Numbered from the stretch's first letter, positions 36,075-45,996 are shown. The stretch is DNA of 64,000 nucleotides from Halobacillus sp. Marseille-P3879 (GCF_900240285.1 NZ_OESS01000002.1:1054001-1118000), one strand, 5' to 3'. Program-made: numbers and translations. The notes: generated by a model not told the origin, from the letters alone.

Positions 36075-36782
36075 CTAGTTATAAGGATTGCCGTTTAACT
36101 CTTCAACTTGGATCGGGCGGTAGCCTTCACCGTCAACCCATTCGATTAATACACGATAAACCGGGTCCTGAGACTGATTTGAGATAACAGCGTGCACTTG
36201 GCCGTCCCCTGCATTTTCTACACGCCATTCAATAATTTCTTCTGAATTGAGTCCTGTAGCAACTCGAGCAGCTTTAATAACCTCTTCCCAGTCTTGTGAA
36301 CCCTGCTGGTAAGTGGTTGTATGGTCGCCTGACGTATCTTGTTCCGTACCGATTGGCTCCCAGTCTTCAGTTATTACACGATCTACATTTTCATCGGAGC
36401 TCTCTTCCACCTGGCGATCTTCTTCAGATGACTCCTCTTCATCATTAGAATTCTCTTCTTCTTCGGAGGAATCCTCCTCATTGGAATCTTCTTCTGAATC
36501 TTTTTCTTCTTCATTTTCTTTAACTTCTAATTCTTGAGAGTTGTCGTTATTATTGTCTTCTGACTCTTGATTGCTATCATTTTCTTTGTTTTCTTCCTCA
36601 TTAGCTGACTCTGTAGCTGTATTTTCCGACTCAGGTCCAGTTCCTCCTGTAAAAGTAAAGAGACCTATATATACCAAGACCAAAATCACTGCTGCTGCAC
36701 CTAAGGCAGCCATTAGTTTTTTTGTTCTATTTCTTTTTTCGAACCGATTAGTTCTTGTAGATGTTGTATGGTCTTTTTTCAT
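36075..36782 (-). CDS. yrrS: YrrS family protein (DUF1510), membrane-anchored
   Basis: 235 residues from the ATG at 36780-36782 after GGAGGAAC. Short basic N-terminus, one membrane helix (about 22-45), a very acidic Glu/Ser/Asp/Asn repeat-like linker of about 90 residues, and a C-terminal DUF1510 domain (QDWEEVIKAARVATGL, VYRVLIEWVDGEGYRPIQ). In B. subtilis yrrS pairs with the penicillin-binding gene pbpI; here that partner is absent and greA is the neighbour. Confidence 0.85.
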   Translation of the reverse strand: MKKDHTTSTRTNRFEKRNRTKKLMAALGAAAVILVLVYIGLFTFTGGTGPESENTATESANEEENKENDSNQESEDNNNDNSQELEVKENEEEKDSEEDSNEEDSSEEEENSNDEEESSEEDRQVEESSDENVDRVITEDWEPIGTEQDTSGDHTTTYQQGSQDWEEVIKAARVATGLNSEEIIEWRVENAGDGQVHAVISNQSQDPVYRVLIEWVDGEGYRPIQVEELNGNPYN

Positions 36783-36869
36783 TGGTGTTCCTCCTTTATG
36801 AAATACATTATAGTCCATTCGAAGCCATGAGCCAACCTAAGACTGTTAAACATAAAATCAACGAGAAAA

Positions 36870-36891
36870 GACAGGGGCTTAAACCCCTGTC
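36870..36891 (-). terminator. greA terminator
   Basis: GACAGGGG / CCCCTGTC stem followed by TCTTTTCT on the minus strand, directly after the greA stop. Confidence 0.7.
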
Positions 36892-36892
36892 C

Positions 36893-37375
36893 TTACTGTG
36901 CAGTAACGGTAATAATTTTAACGTTGATTTCTCCACCAGGTGTAGCTACTGTTACCTTATCTCCGACTTCATGACCAATAAGACTTTGAGCCATTGGAGA
37001 ATCATTTGAAATTTTTCCTTCAAATGGATCAGCTTCTGCACTTCCTACAATAGTATATGTTTCTTCATCACCATCAGGCAGCTCTTGAAACGTTACAGAT
37101 TTACCCATCGATACGCGATCTGGATTGTCATTATCGCTTTCAATAATAACAGCATTGCGAATCATATTTTCAACCGATTGAATACGTGATTCAACAAACG
37201 CCTGCTCATCCTTAGCTGCATCATATTCTGAGTTTTCTGATAGATCTCCAAACCCACGAGCGATTTTAATACGCTCTACAACTTCTTTTCTACGTTCATT
37301 TTTTAAATATTCAAGTTCTTCTTCGAGTTTAACTTTACCTTCTTCTGTCATGTAAAAGCTTTTTTCTTGGGCCAT
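36893..37375 (-). CDS. greA: Transcription elongation factor GreA
   Basis: 160 residues: N-terminal coiled coil (about 10-75, with the tip acidic pair in [16 protein letters not shown]) and a C-terminal FKBP-like domain ([35 protein letters not shown]). Stimulates transcript cleavage in backtracked RNA polymerase. The 219 nt between greA and udk show no gene; it holds the greA leader. Confidence 0.97.
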   Translation of the reverse strand: MAQEKSFYMTEEGKVKLEEELEYLKNERRKEVVERIKIARGFGDLSENSEYDAAKDEQAFVESRIQSVENMIRNAVIIESDNDNPDRVSMGKSVTFQELPDGDEETYTIVGSAEADPFEGKISNDSPMAQSLIGHEVGDKVTVATPGGEINVKIITVTAQ

Positions 37376-37594
37376 GCCAACACGCTCCTTCTATCCGACA
37401 ATGTAATTAAATTGTATTCAGGGTTAAGCACCTCTGAATTTATGAGACCAATCAACTGCTTGTACACTTATTATCAATAAAAACTTTACACTCGTTATGC
37501 GAATGTTAATTAATATAATGTATACGAGAGTCAGGTTATCTAGAACTTCTATCAAAAACTATGCCAGACTTTTTAAAACTTTTCAACTATTTTC

Positions 37595-38236
37595 TTAGCT
37601 TAATTTTTGACCTTTTTCGTAAAGCACAGTTTGAATCTTTGTAGCCATTAAGTCAATTGCTACGTGATTTTGTCCCCCTTCAGGGATTATAATATCCGCA
37701 TATCTCTTAGTAGGCTCTACGAACTGTAAATGCATCGGACGAACCACATTAATATATTGATCAATTACTGAATCAAGGGTTCTTCCACGTTCGTTGATAT
37801 CACGCATCATTCGGCGGATTATTCTTACATCAGCATCAGTATCAACAAAAACCTTAATATCCATTAAATCACGTAAACGTTCATCTTCAAGCACTAGAAT
37901 TCCTTCAACGATTATAACTTCCTTAGGCTCCACATGTATCGTTTCATCCGAACGAGTATGGATTTTGTAATCGTATACCGGCTTTTCAACCGTTTTTTCG
38001 TCAATTAGCTGCTCTAAATGTTCAATCAATAAATCATTATCAAAGGCCAGAGGATGGTCGTAATTCGTCTTCAATCTTTCTTCCAAAGGTAGGTGGCTTT
38101 GGTCTTTGTAATAATAGTCCTGCTCTACCATTAGAATGGTCTTATCAGTAAATCGTTGAATTATCGAACGAGTGACGCTTGTTTTTCCGGAGCCTGTCCC
38201 TCCAGCAACGCCAATTACAACAGGTTTGTCAGTCAT
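37595..38236 (-). CDS. udk: Uridine kinase
   Basis: 213 residues. P-loop [29 protein letters not shown] and [13 protein letters not shown]. Phosphorylates uridine and cytidine in pyrimidine salvage. 32 nt after trmR; in B. subtilis yrrN and yrrO separate the two. Confidence 0.96.
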   Translation of the reverse strand: MTDKPVVIGVAGGTGSGKTSVTRSIIQRFTDKTILMVEQDYYYKDQSHLPLEERLKTNYDHPLAFDNDLLIEHLEQLIDEKTVEKPVYDYKIHTRSDETIHVEPKEVIIVEGILVLEDERLRDLMDIKVFVDTDADVRIIRRMMRDINERGRTLDSVIDQYINVVRPMHLQFVEPTKRYADIIIPEGGQNHVAIDLMATKIQTVLYEKGQKLS

Positions 38237-38268
38237 AACTTATGGTTCTCCTTTCACCATATTTATAT

Positions 38269-38898
38269 TTAAGCTTTTACTGTTATAGCTACTCCATCAC
38301 CAATAGGAACGATAGTGGTATGGTAATCACTATTTTCTTTTAGCGATTGATTGAACGCCCTGACTTTTGAAGCCGTTTTTTGTATACGGTCTGACGCTTC
38401 ATCAGGATTGGCCACAGCCCCCCTAAACAGAACGTTATCCGAAATGATCATCCCTTCTTCATGTAAAAGAGGAGCATATAAGTGAAAGAAATCTTCATAT
38501 TTACCTTTTGCTGCATCGATAAATATCAGGTTATAGCAACCAAAGTTCATCACCTGGTCTCTGACTTCTAAAGCATCTCCTTGAATGATCTTTATCTGAT
38601 TTTCCCTGCCAAATGAGCTAATATTTTTTTTTGCCTCTTCTGCACGCTCTGCGTCTCTTTCTATAGTTATTATTTCTGCAGAAGGCTGAGCTTCCAGCAT
38701 CCTAAGGGCAGAATAACCAATTGCTGTTCCAATTTCTAGAATGCGGTTCGGCTTGTGGACCCGGACCAATTGCATAAGAAAATTCATCCCTAAAGGATCC
38801 ATGATGGGAATTTTATGTTGTTTAGCATAGTTTTCTAATCGTTCTACTTCTTTAGAAACAGGTGGCAGCAAAGAATGCAAATATGCTTTACTTTCCAT
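38269..38898 (-). CDS. trmR: tRNA 5-hydroxyuridine methyltransferase TrmR (YrrM)
   Basis: 209 residues, class I O-methyltransferase (PF01596): ILEIGTAIGYSALRML, IITIERDAERAEEA, YNLIFIDAAKGKY, GMIISDNVLFRGAVANP. B. subtilis YrrM (TrmR) forms 5-methoxyuridine at tRNA wobble U34 from 5-hydroxyuridine. Assignment follows family and locus (mltG-trmR-udk). The hydroxylating U32-peptidase-like genes yrrN/yrrO normally next to it are not here. Confidence 0.85.
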   Translation of the reverse strand: MESKAYLHSLLPPVSKEVERLENYAKQHKIPIMDPLGMNFLMQLVRVHKPNRILEIGTAIGYSALRMLEAQPSAEIITIERDAERAEEAKKNISSFGRENQIKIIQGDALEVRDQVMNFGCYNLIFIDAAKGKYEDFFHLYAPLLHEEGMIISDNVLFRGAVANPDEASDRIQKTASKVRAFNQSLKENSDYHTTIVPIGDGVAITVKA

Positions 38899-38954
38899 TA
38901 GTACTGTCTCCTTTCAGAGTGGACATCGCATTACAACCCTAATATTTTAACATA

Positions 38955-38990
38955 TAAAAAAGAAGGAATGCGAGTAGTTATTCGCATTCC
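38955..38990 (-). terminator. mltG terminator
   Basis: GGAATGCGA / TCGCATTCC stem followed by a T-run on the minus strand, just after mltG. Confidence 0.8.
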
Positions 38991-38998
38991 CAAGAAAT

Positions 38999-40153
38999 TT
39001 ATTCCGGCTCGTCTTCAGGCAGCGGTTCTTCATCACTATCTGAATTAATGTGTTCTTCTCTAAGCTCATTGTGTTCATCCAGTGTTTCAGAATAAAAAAT
39101 TTCCCCATCGTCGTTTGCGAGAAAGTAAAGATAATCTGAATCTGTCGGTTCTAATACTGCGTCGAGTGAATTGACATTAAAGCTGGAGATAGGACCTGCT
39201 GGAATCCCTTCAACCTGGTACGTATTATAAGGAGAATCCACTTCTAGGTCTTCATATAATACTCGATCTTTATGTTCACCTAAAGCATAAAGCACAGTAG
39301 GGTCAGTCTGGAGCATCATGTCTTCTTCAAGCCGATTATAAAACACGCCTGCTATTTCTTTACGACTGTCTTCATTAGGAGCTTCATTTTCTACTAATGA
39401 AGCCATGGTTATAATTTCATGAACAGACATATCCCGTTCTTCAATAGCTTCACTACGTTCACTGACAGTAGCTTCAGTTCTTGATACCATTTCGTCAATA
39501 ATCTGCTCGATTGAAGGATCTTCAACAAAATAATCATACGTTGTGGCATAGAGGTATCCTTCAAGTGGATAACGAATGTCGTCATCAAGTACCTCATCTG
39601 TAAGCAAAGTAGAATGTTCTTCTATTAATTCATTTACATACTCTTCATCGTTAGCGGTTTCTAGAAACTCTTCTTCGCTAAATTCAAATTCTTCTGCATA
39701 AATCTGAGCAATTTGCTCTAAGTTTCTGCCTTCAGGTATTGTTACTCTGACTACCGGCTCTTTAACAATTTTCCCAGTTTTTAATGACTCGATAATTTCA
39801 TCTAATGTCATTGAAGCTGTAAAGCTGTAGTCCCCGGCTTGAAACCCAGTTTCGTTTTTAAATTTGGTGTAAAAGCGAAAGATTAATTCATTTTTTATTA
39901 CATCATTATCTTTTAATATACTCGCTATTTGAGAGGTAGACGATCCGATAGGAACTTCTACATTGATTTGAGATTCATCGTCTGGATCTACAGGCTGCAA
40001 TGATGATTTAATATAAAAATAACCTGAAATTATACCGATGATAAGTAAAACGGCTAAGACAGCCAATACGATAGCGACTATTCTTCGAACAGTTGTTGCT
40101 TCCTCACTTCGATGCTGTAATCGTTCTTTATAGCTTTTCTTAAAGTCTGACAC
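38999..40153 (-). CDS. mltG: Endolytic murein transglycosylase MltG
   Basis: 384 residues: basic cytoplasmic N-terminus, one membrane helix (about 24-48), LysM-like region, and the YceG domain with ASLVENEAPNEDSRKEIAGVFYNRL (catalytic Glu) and LQTDPTVLYALG, ending in an acidic tail. Cuts nascent glycan strands at the membrane. In B. subtilis it is YrrL. Confidence 0.95.
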   Translation of the reverse strand: MSDFKKSYKERLQHRSEEATTVRRIVAIVLAVLAVLLIIGIISGYFYIKSSLQPVDPDDESQINVEVPIGSSTSQIASILKDNDVIKNELIFRFYTKFKNETGFQAGDYSFTASMTLDEIIESLKTGKIVKEPVVRVTIPEGRNLEQIAQIYAEEFEFSEEEFLETANDEEYVNELIEEHSTLLTDEVLDDDIRYPLEGYLYATTYDYFVEDPSIEQIIDEMVSRTEATVSERSEAIEERDMSVHEIITMASLVENEAPNEDSRKEIAGVFYNRLEEDMMLQTDPTVLYALGEHKDRVLYEDLEVDSPYNTYQVEGIPAGPISSFNVNSLDAVLEPTDSDYLYFLANDDGEIFYSETLDEHNELREEHINSDSDEEPLPEDEPE

Positions 40154-40385
40154 CTAAGCTCCTCCTTCCACCCGATACATTATACTACAAATTATTAGCG
40201 CTTTTCTACGAATTTAGACAGATTCCATCTTATTATCATAGTAAACTTCGCTTATAGATGACAATAATTTATACTGTTGATTGGAATTCAGGAGGCAATT
40301 CTATAAAAATAGGCGGAAACAACCAATTAAATCCTTATTCTTCCAATTTGGCCTGTCTCTTTCTATTCAATAACCTGCTAACTAT

Positions 40386-40690
40386 ATAAGAGGCTGAGCC
40401 ATAAGTCCAGCAATGCCAGAAAAAAGAACAATAAAAATTGAATCATATATACGCAGAACGTTAGCGTAGTCAAAATGCTAAATGGGAACAGCGCGAGTCG
40501 AAGATCCCGCAGGAAAGCGTTCTTTTCTTTACGAGGAAGCTTAAGGCCGTGCCCACGAAAAAGCAAAGTTTTTTGACAAAACAATGGTCAAAGTCTTTTC
40601 TTGGCAAATAAATAATCCGAACTGATTTCAACAAAATCGTTCGGATTATTTTATGCTTTATTCAGTTTTGTCCCGATCTCTCTTCAAAAA
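40386..40690 (+). repeat. Dispersed structured repeat, copy B
   Basis: Occupies most of the 538-nt gap between mltG and yrzB. It aligns with copy A (16057-16348, opposite strand) from ATAAGAGGCTGAGCC to the terminal hairpin ATAATCCGAAC / GTTCGGATTAT, and beyond to a CAGTTTTGTC-like end. A short direct repeat ACTAT flanks it (40381-40385 and 40691-40695), a possible target duplication. No plausible gene. Confidence 0.75.
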
Positions 40691-40691
40691 A

Positions 40692-40976
40692 CTATGTTAA
40701 ATCTTCTTCAGTCAGCGTATTTAACATTTCTTCAACCATTTCCCACTCTTCATCGGATTCAATCTGATAAAGCGCAAGGTCATCTTCCTCGTTGCCTTTC
40801 TCTTCATATCTGAAAGCGAAAACTTCAACCTCATCGCCCTCTTTTTGTTCGGCAGGTACTACCGCAATGTAAGATTGTTCAGTTTGTTCTACATCAAACG
40901 TAAACAAAACCTCAAATAAGTGTTCTTCTCCATTTTCATCCGGAATAATAATTCTTTCTTCTTTTTCTAATGCCAT
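40692..40976 (-). CDS. yrzB: YrzB family protein (DUF1292, UPF0473)
   Basis: 94 residues, acidic, with IIIPDENGEEHLFEVLFTFD, SYIAVVPAE and a C-terminal acidic tail. Conserved in the ruvX-yrzB-yrzL cluster of Firmicutes; function unknown. Confidence 0.9.
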   Translation of the reverse strand: MALEKEERIIIPDENGEEHLFEVLFTFDVEQTEQSYIAVVPAEQKEGDEVEVFAFRYEEKGNEEDDLALYQIESDEEWEMVEEMLNTLTEEDLT

Positions 40977-40990
40977 GGTAAAGCCTCCTT

Positions 40991-41407
40991 TTATTGTTGT
41001 GCATCTAAATAACTTTGCAGAATAATGACAGCCGCCATCTTATCAATGACTTTTTTCCGTTTTTCCCTGCTTACATCTGCATCGAGCAGGACGCGCTCAG
41101 CGGCCATGGTAGTAAGACGCTCGTCCCAGTATTGCACCCTTAGTCTGAATTCCTTCTCAAGCCATTTTCCAAACCTTTGACTTGCTTCAGCCCTTGGACC
41201 AATCGTTCCGTTCATGTTCCTGGGAAGCCCTATGACCGCTTCACTAACTTCATTTTCATCAATAATTTGGTGCAGAGGTGTTTTTGCCGTGGTGTAGTTA
41301 TTCTCATCCCAATGAAGCGTAGTCAATCCCTGGGCGGTCCATCCTAATGCATCAGAGATAGCTATACCAATCGTTTTTTCCCCCACGTCCAGTCCTAGTT
41401 TCTTCAT
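40991..41407 (-). CDS. ruvX: Holliday junction resolvase-like RNase RuvX/YqgF
   Basis: 138 residues, RNase H fold: [16 protein letters not shown] (catalytic Asp), [15 protein letters not shown] and [15 protein letters not shown]. In Firmicutes linked to pre-16S rRNA 5' processing. Its ATG overlaps the yrzL stop by 1 nt. Confidence 0.94.
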   Translation of the reverse strand: MKKLGLDVGEKTIGIAISDALGWTAQGLTTLHWDENNYTTAKTPLHQIIDENEVSEAVIGLPRNMNGTIGPRAEASQRFGKWLEKEFRLRVQYWDERLTTMAAERVLLDADVSREKRKKVIDKMAAVIILQSYLDAQQ

Positions 41408-41676
41408 TAAATGTCCTCTTTATTATTTTCCAGATAAAATTTTACTAATTCTTCAATTAGTTCGTCTCGTTCCATTTTGCGGATTAAATTTCTTGCATCA
41501 TTATGACGCGGGATGTAAGCCGGGTCCCCTGAAAGTAAATACCCTACAATTTGATTAATTGGGTTGTACCCTTTCTCCTGTAATGAATTATGCACAGAGA
41601 GAAGCAGGGTTCTCACATCTTCGTCAAAAGGCTCTTCTGAAAAATTAAAACGCATTGTTTTGTCCATCGAACTCAT
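41407..41676 (-). CDS. yrzL: IreB family regulatory phosphoprotein (YrzL, UPF0297)
   Basis: 89 residues: [44 protein letters not shown] and [15 protein letters not shown]. Enterococcal IreB is phosphorylated by the kinase IreK and modulates cephalosporin tolerance. Start at 41676 has GAGGTGA 6 nt upstream. Located between alaS and ruvX as usual. Confidence 0.93.
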   Translation of the reverse strand: MSSMDKTMRFNFSEEPFDEDVRTLLLSVHNSLQEKGYNPINQIVGYLLSGDPAYIPRHNDARNLIRKMERDELIEELVKFYLENNKEDI

Positions 41677-41745
41677 CTTATGTCACCTCGCCCAATTAGT
41701 CTTTGTTCTATTATATACTTAATTTCAGCTGTTTGTAAAAACCAG

Positions 41746-44379
41746 TCATTTTTGCTTAACGTATTCTTTAGCATAATTTAGGGCTTCTGTAATCTTAGAT
41801 GAATCTTTACCGCCGGCCTGTGCCATGTCAGGACGGCCTCCACCACCGCCTCCACAGATGGAAGCAGCTTCTTTAATTAAATTTCCTGCGTGATACCCTT
41901 TGTCGATTAAATCTTTGGAAACGCCGGCAATGAGCTGAACCTTTTCTCCATTTTCAGCAGCAAGCAGAAGGATACCTGAATCAATCTGCTGTTTTAAGTC
42001 ATCCATCATTGTCCTGAGGGCATTCATATCCTTTACATCTACTTTTTTGGCAAGTATTTTCACTCCATCTACTTCTTCAAATTCATTTAGGATAGAGGAA
42101 GCTTCCATATTAGAGAGCTTGGCGGAAAGTGATTCATTTTCACGCTGAATCTCTTTCATTTCCTGATATAGAGCCTGAACTCGATCAGGAACTTGTTCTG
42201 GCCGGGTTTTTAATAATGCCCCTGCCTGATTAAGCACTGCTTCCTTCTGATTCATGTAATCATATGCACCTTTGCCTGTCACAGCCTCTATTCTTCTCGT
42301 ACCTGCTCCAATACCCGCTTCACTAACCAGCTTAAATATACCGATTTCGGCAGTATTGGAAACGTGACAGCCTCCACAAAGTTCCAGGCTGTAGTCTCCT
42401 ACTTGGACCACTCGTACTTGAGAGCCATACTTCTCGCCAAAGAGAGCCATAGCCCCTTTTTCTTTTGCTTCCTCTAAACTATTATATTCAACAGCAACAG
42501 GGAGAGAAGCCCAAACTTTTTCATTAACAATTCTTTCAATTTGGTTTAATTCCTCTTCAGTTACCGAACTAAAGTGAGAAAAGTCAAATCTAAGGCGGTC
42601 TGGAGCGACATATGATCCTGCTTGATTCACATGGTCACCAAGGACGTCCTTCAAGGCCTGATGCAGCAGATGAGTGGCTGTGTGATTTTTTACGATATAA
42701 GAACGGGTTTCTTTGTTAACAGAAGCTTTGACAGTATCACCTTTTCGAATCAAGCCAGATTCTACTGTGGCTTCGTGCATATGCTGACCATTAGGTGCTG
42801 TTTGGACATTTCTTACCGTCAAAGCAGCTCCTTCGCTCTCCACAATACCCTTATCTGCTATCTGTCCACCACTCTCAGCATAAAATGGTGTATGGTCAAG
42901 GAAGAAGTATACTGTTTCTCCTGCCTCAGCATAATCAGCAAAATCATTGTTTTTAATTATTTCAACAATCTGTGCTTCAGCAGTTAAACGATCATACCCT
43001 ACGAATTCACTTTGAGCATAAACCTCTCCAAGGACTCCCGACTGTATTTGCATACTATCTGACTTCTGCCGAGCACTTCTGGCACGTTCACGCTGCTTTT
43101 CCATTTCTTCCTGAAAGCCTTCTTCATCTATCGTAAACCCGGCTTCCGCCACATATTCATCCGTCAGCTCTTTAGGAAAGCCAAACGTATCATACAGACG
43201 AAATACCTCTTTGCCAGGGAAAATATTACTTCCTTTTTCCGTCTCCTGTTTCATAATAGCCGATAAAATAGCGAGACCTTCATTTAAGGTTTCGTGGAAG
43301 CGTTCTTCTTCTGTCTTAATCACATTTTGTATAAATTCTTGTTTCTTTCTGATTTCCGGATAGAAATCATTCATTATTTCAGCAACTTCAGGAACTAATT
43401 TATACATGAAAGGTTCGTCAATTCCAAGTTGTTTAGCAAACCGGACAGCACGGCGGAGAAGCCGTCTTAACACGTATCCTCTTCCTTCATTAGAAGGGAG
43501 GGCACCATCACTTACCGCGAAACTTACCGTACGCATATGGTCAGCAATTACTTTAAAAGCTGAATCCTGCTCAACGGTCTCTTGATACTTTCTGCCTGAT
43601 ATTGTTTCGGTTGCTTTAATAATCGGCAGGAATAAGTCTGTTTCAAAATTGGTTGGCGTATCTTGTATAACACAAACCATACGTTCAAGACCCATACCTG
43701 TATCAATATTTTTCTTTGGAAGTGGTGTATAGGTATCGTCCGGGTTGTGGTTAAATTGAGAAAACACGAGATTCCATATTTCTAGATAGCGTTCATTCTC
43801 TCCACCAGGGTAAAGCTCTGGATCTTCAGGATCATTTCCATAAGTCTCCCCTCTGTCATAGAAGATTTCAGTGTTTGGCCCACTTGGCCCCTCTCCTATA
43901 TCCCAGAAGTTTTCTTCCAGGCGTATAATACGCTCTTCCGGCACACCGATTTTATCTTTCCATAGAGAAAAAGCCTCATCATCTTCCGGGTGTACAGTCA
44001 CAGATAATTTTTCTTCTTCAAAGCCTATCCATTTAGGACTTGTTAGAAACTCCCACCCCCATTCAATTGCTTCTTCCTTAAAATAATCTCCAATGGAAAA
44101 GTTCCCAAGCATTTCAAAAAATGTATGATGTCTTGCTGTAAATCCTACATTCTCTATATCATTTGTGCGAATAGATTTTTGAGCATTAACGATTCTAGGG
44201 TTGTCAGGAATCACTCTTCCATCAAAGTATTTTTTTAATGTAGCCACTCCACTGTTAATCCACAATAGGGTAGGATCTTCATGAGGAACCAACGAAGCAC
44301 TTGGTTCAACACTGTGTCCTTTTTCTTTAAAAAAATCTAAAAACATTTGTCTTACATCAGCAGAAGTTAATGATTTCAT
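41746..44379 (-). CDS. alaS: Alanine--tRNA ligase
   Basis: 877 residues from the ATG at 44377-44379 (AGGAGG 8 nt upstream). Class II catalytic core ([28 protein letters not shown]), editing domain with [11 protein letters not shown] and the zinc-binding CGGCHVSNT, and the C-Ala domain with [15 protein letters not shown]. Expression is under the T-box upstream. Confidence 0.98.
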   Translation of the reverse strand: MKSLTSADVRQMFLDFFKEKGHSVEPSASLVPHEDPTLLWINSGVATLKKYFDGRVIPDNPRIVNAQKSIRTNDIENVGFTARHHTFFEMLGNFSIGDYFKEEAIEWGWEFLTSPKWIGFEEEKLSVTVHPEDDEAFSLWKDKIGVPEERIIRLEENFWDIGEGPSGPNTEIFYDRGETYGNDPEDPELYPGGENERYLEIWNLVFSQFNHNPDDTYTPLPKKNIDTGMGLERMVCVIQDTPTNFETDLFLPIIKATETISGRKYQETVEQDSAFKVIADHMRTVSFAVSDGALPSNEGRGYVLRRLLRRAVRFAKQLGIDEPFMYKLVPEVAEIMNDFYPEIRKKQEFIQNVIKTEEERFHETLNEGLAILSAIMKQETEKGSNIFPGKEVFRLYDTFGFPKELTDEYVAEAGFTIDEEGFQEEMEKQRERARSARQKSDSMQIQSGVLGEVYAQSEFVGYDRLTAEAQIVEIIKNNDFADYAEAGETVYFFLDHTPFYAESGGQIADKGIVESEGAALTVRNVQTAPNGQHMHEATVESGLIRKGDTVKASVNKETRSYIVKNHTATHLLHQALKDVLGDHVNQAGSYVAPDRLRFDFSHFSSVTEEELNQIERIVNEKVWASLPVAVEYNSLEEAKEKGAMALFGEKYGSQVRVVQVGDYSLELCGGCHVSNTAEIGIFKLVSEAGIGAGTRRIEAVTGKGAYDYMNQKEAVLNQAGALLKTRPEQVPDRVQALYQEMKEIQRENESLSAKLSNMEASSILNEFEEVDGVKILAKKVDVKDMNALRTMMDDLKQQIDSGILLLAAENGEKVQLIAGVSKDLIDKGYHAGNLIKEAASICGGGGGGRPDMAQAGGKDSSKITEALNYAKEYVKQK

Positions 44380-44419
44380 CGTAATAGCCTCCTTTTTTAT
44401 ACTCGATCTTCCTATGAAC

Positions 44420-44672
44420 ACAAAAATCCCGTCCCTGCACTACGGCAGGGACGGGATTATAATCCGCGGTACCACCCTGATTATAGACGAATACGTCTAT
44501 CACCTTTAACGTTACTAACGGCTCGTGAAACCGGCGGGGATTAACCGCACTCAGGAATAGCTTTCAACAATGCAGGATAACTCTCTTGCAGCCCAGGGAG
44601 AAGTCTCTCTTTAATCCGCTTATTGTTTACTCAGTTCCGTCATCGTGTTATTTCAGCGTTCATATAATTATA
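44420..44672 (-). promoter_or_regulatory. T-box riboswitch of alaS
   Basis: Minus-strand leader with the T-box core GGGTGGTACCGCGG (44464-44477), a GC-rich terminator whose arms ATCCCGTCCCTGC and GCAGGGACGGGAT flank the loop at about 44427-44457, and a GAAA-GCT-ATTCCT segment near 44567 in which GCT (Ala) is the likely specifier. Uncharged tRNA-Ala would favour read-through. Confidence 0.92.
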
Positions 44673-44681
44673 GATAGCGTC

Positions 44682-44710
44682 ATTATAGATAAATTGCGCT
44701 TATCTGTCAA
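44682..44710 (-). promoter_or_regulatory. SigA promoter of the alaS T-box leader
   Basis: Consensus TTGACA (44705-44710), 17 nt, TATAAT (44682-44687) on the minus strand. The -35 lies inside the last codons of the upstream permease gene. Confidence 0.85.
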
Positions 44711-45767
44711 CGTTCATACGTGCTTGATAAAATTCTTCGATTACCACCTTAACGCAGGTTAGGACCGGGACCGCAAGTACCATACCGGCAATCCCAGCTA
44801 ACTCACCTCCGGCAAGTAAGGCAAAAATAATTAATAAGGGGTGGGTATGGATACTTCTCCCCATTATATATGGGGATAGTAAATTACCCTCTATTAACTG
44901 GATAAAAACTATAGCAGCGATTGTTATTATTAATGTCTTTACTGATAGGGTGACAGCTACAACCAGTGCCGGAACAGCTCCAATCAGAGGACCAAAATAG
45001 GGAATGATGTTCGTGATCCCGGCAATCACTCCTAATACAAGGGGGTAAGGCAGGCCTGCTGCCCAAAAACCTATAGTGGCCAATATACCAACGAACAAGC
45101 TGATTAACAGTTGTCCTCTAATATAGCCCCCAAGGGAATGGTTGAGTTTCTTTATAAGGTGGACCGATTCCCTCTTCCATTTTCCTGGAATAATGTATAG
45201 CATTGCATTCATAATATAATGATGATCTTTTAAAAAATAAAATGTCATTACTGGAATTACTGCAATTAGAATAATAACATTAAAAAGGCCGCTCATCCCT
45301 GCTATCAGGTTCATTAATCGTTCATTCATCCACTCCTCAAAGTTCGCAAAGCTCTCCTCAAGACGGTCGTGGAAACCATCGGGAAATCGTTCTGTTTGTT
45401 CATACATTTCTTTCGTCCAGAGCTCATAAGCCTCTATTAAGTGAGGGAGTTGTTCATTTAACAATTTAATCTGCTGAACTAAATGAGGATACCCACGGTA
45501 AATACCATACCCTGCAAGCAGAAAGAAGGCCAGGAAGATCACTAAAATTGAAATAGTCCGTTTCATACCAAGTTCCTGTAAATGGCAGACAAGCGGATGA
45601 AGCAGCATGGCTATGATGATAGACAAAATAAACGGCAGAAAAATTCTGCCGATCAATAATACGACGTGGTCGTAATGAGGGAACAGCCAGGCCAGAAAAA
45701 GCAGCATTAATAAAACAACGAAAAAGAAAGATAAGCGAATCCCCCAGGTAATTAAGCGTTTATTCAT
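44700..45767 (-). CDS. yrrI: AI-2E family transporter (YrrI)
   Basis: 355 residues with seven to eight membrane helices and the family signature GVIAGITNIIPYFGPLIGAVPA and IEGNLLSPYIMGRSIHTHPL. Substrate unknown; family members include putative AI-2 exporters and Na+(Li+)/H+ antiporters. Sits upstream of alaS as in B. subtilis. Its start overlaps the small zinc-ribbon gene by 1 nt. Confidence 0.88.
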   Translation of the reverse strand: MNKRLITWGIRLSFFFVVLLMLLFLAWLFPHYDHVVLLIGRIFLPFILSIIIAMLLHPLVCHLQELGMKRTISILVIFLAFFLLAGYGIYRGYPHLVQQIKLLNEQLPHLIEAYELWTKEMYEQTERFPDGFHDRLEESFANFEEWMNERLMNLIAGMSGLFNVIILIAVIPVMTFYFLKDHHYIMNAMLYIIPGKWKRESVHLIKKLNHSLGGYIRGQLLISLFVGILATIGFWAAGLPYPLVLGVIAGITNIIPYFGPLIGAVPALVVAVTLSVKTLIITIAAIVFIQLIEGNLLSPYIMGRSIHTHPLLIIFALLAGGELAGIAGMVLAVPVLTCVKVVIEEFYQARMNVDR

Positions 45768-45943
45768 TAGGATCCCGATTGGTAAAATATATCGTTTAAC
45801 GAGCTTAAGCTGCCATCTTCCTCGATCTGGTTAATATTAACTTTGCCATTTTCAACCGAAAGCTCCAAACAACAGTTCCAGCAATAATAATGATCGTTTC
45901 CGATGCGTCCCAGGTTTTTACTTTCGCAATTAGGACATTTCAT
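45767..45943 (-). CDS. Small zinc-ribbon protein, function unknown
   Basis: 58 residues from the ATG at 45941-45943 after AAAGGAG. CPNCESKNLGRIGNDHYYCWNC forms a CxxC...CxxC zinc ribbon followed by an acidic tail. Its stop overlaps the yrrI start (TAATG), implying coupling. I cannot assign a specific function. Confidence 0.75.
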   Translation of the reverse strand: MKCPNCESKNLGRIGNDHYYCWNCCLELSVENGKVNINQIEEDGSLSSLNDIFYQSGS

Positions 45944-45996
45944 AAGCCAGACTCCTTTTTTTAAATAGTCTGTCCGTATGAAATCCAATTTATACC

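Noticed and set aside
40378-40584. Minus-strand 68-residue ORF
   Set aside because: Lies entirely in repeat copy B and has no counterpart in copy A.
42622-42987. 121-residue ORF antisense to alaS
   Set aside because: Within a highly conserved gene on the other strand and without a start context.
44420-44672. Inverted repeats as a mobile or CRISPR-like structure
   Set aside because: Explained fully as a T-box leader with its terminator; the hisS leader has the same layout.
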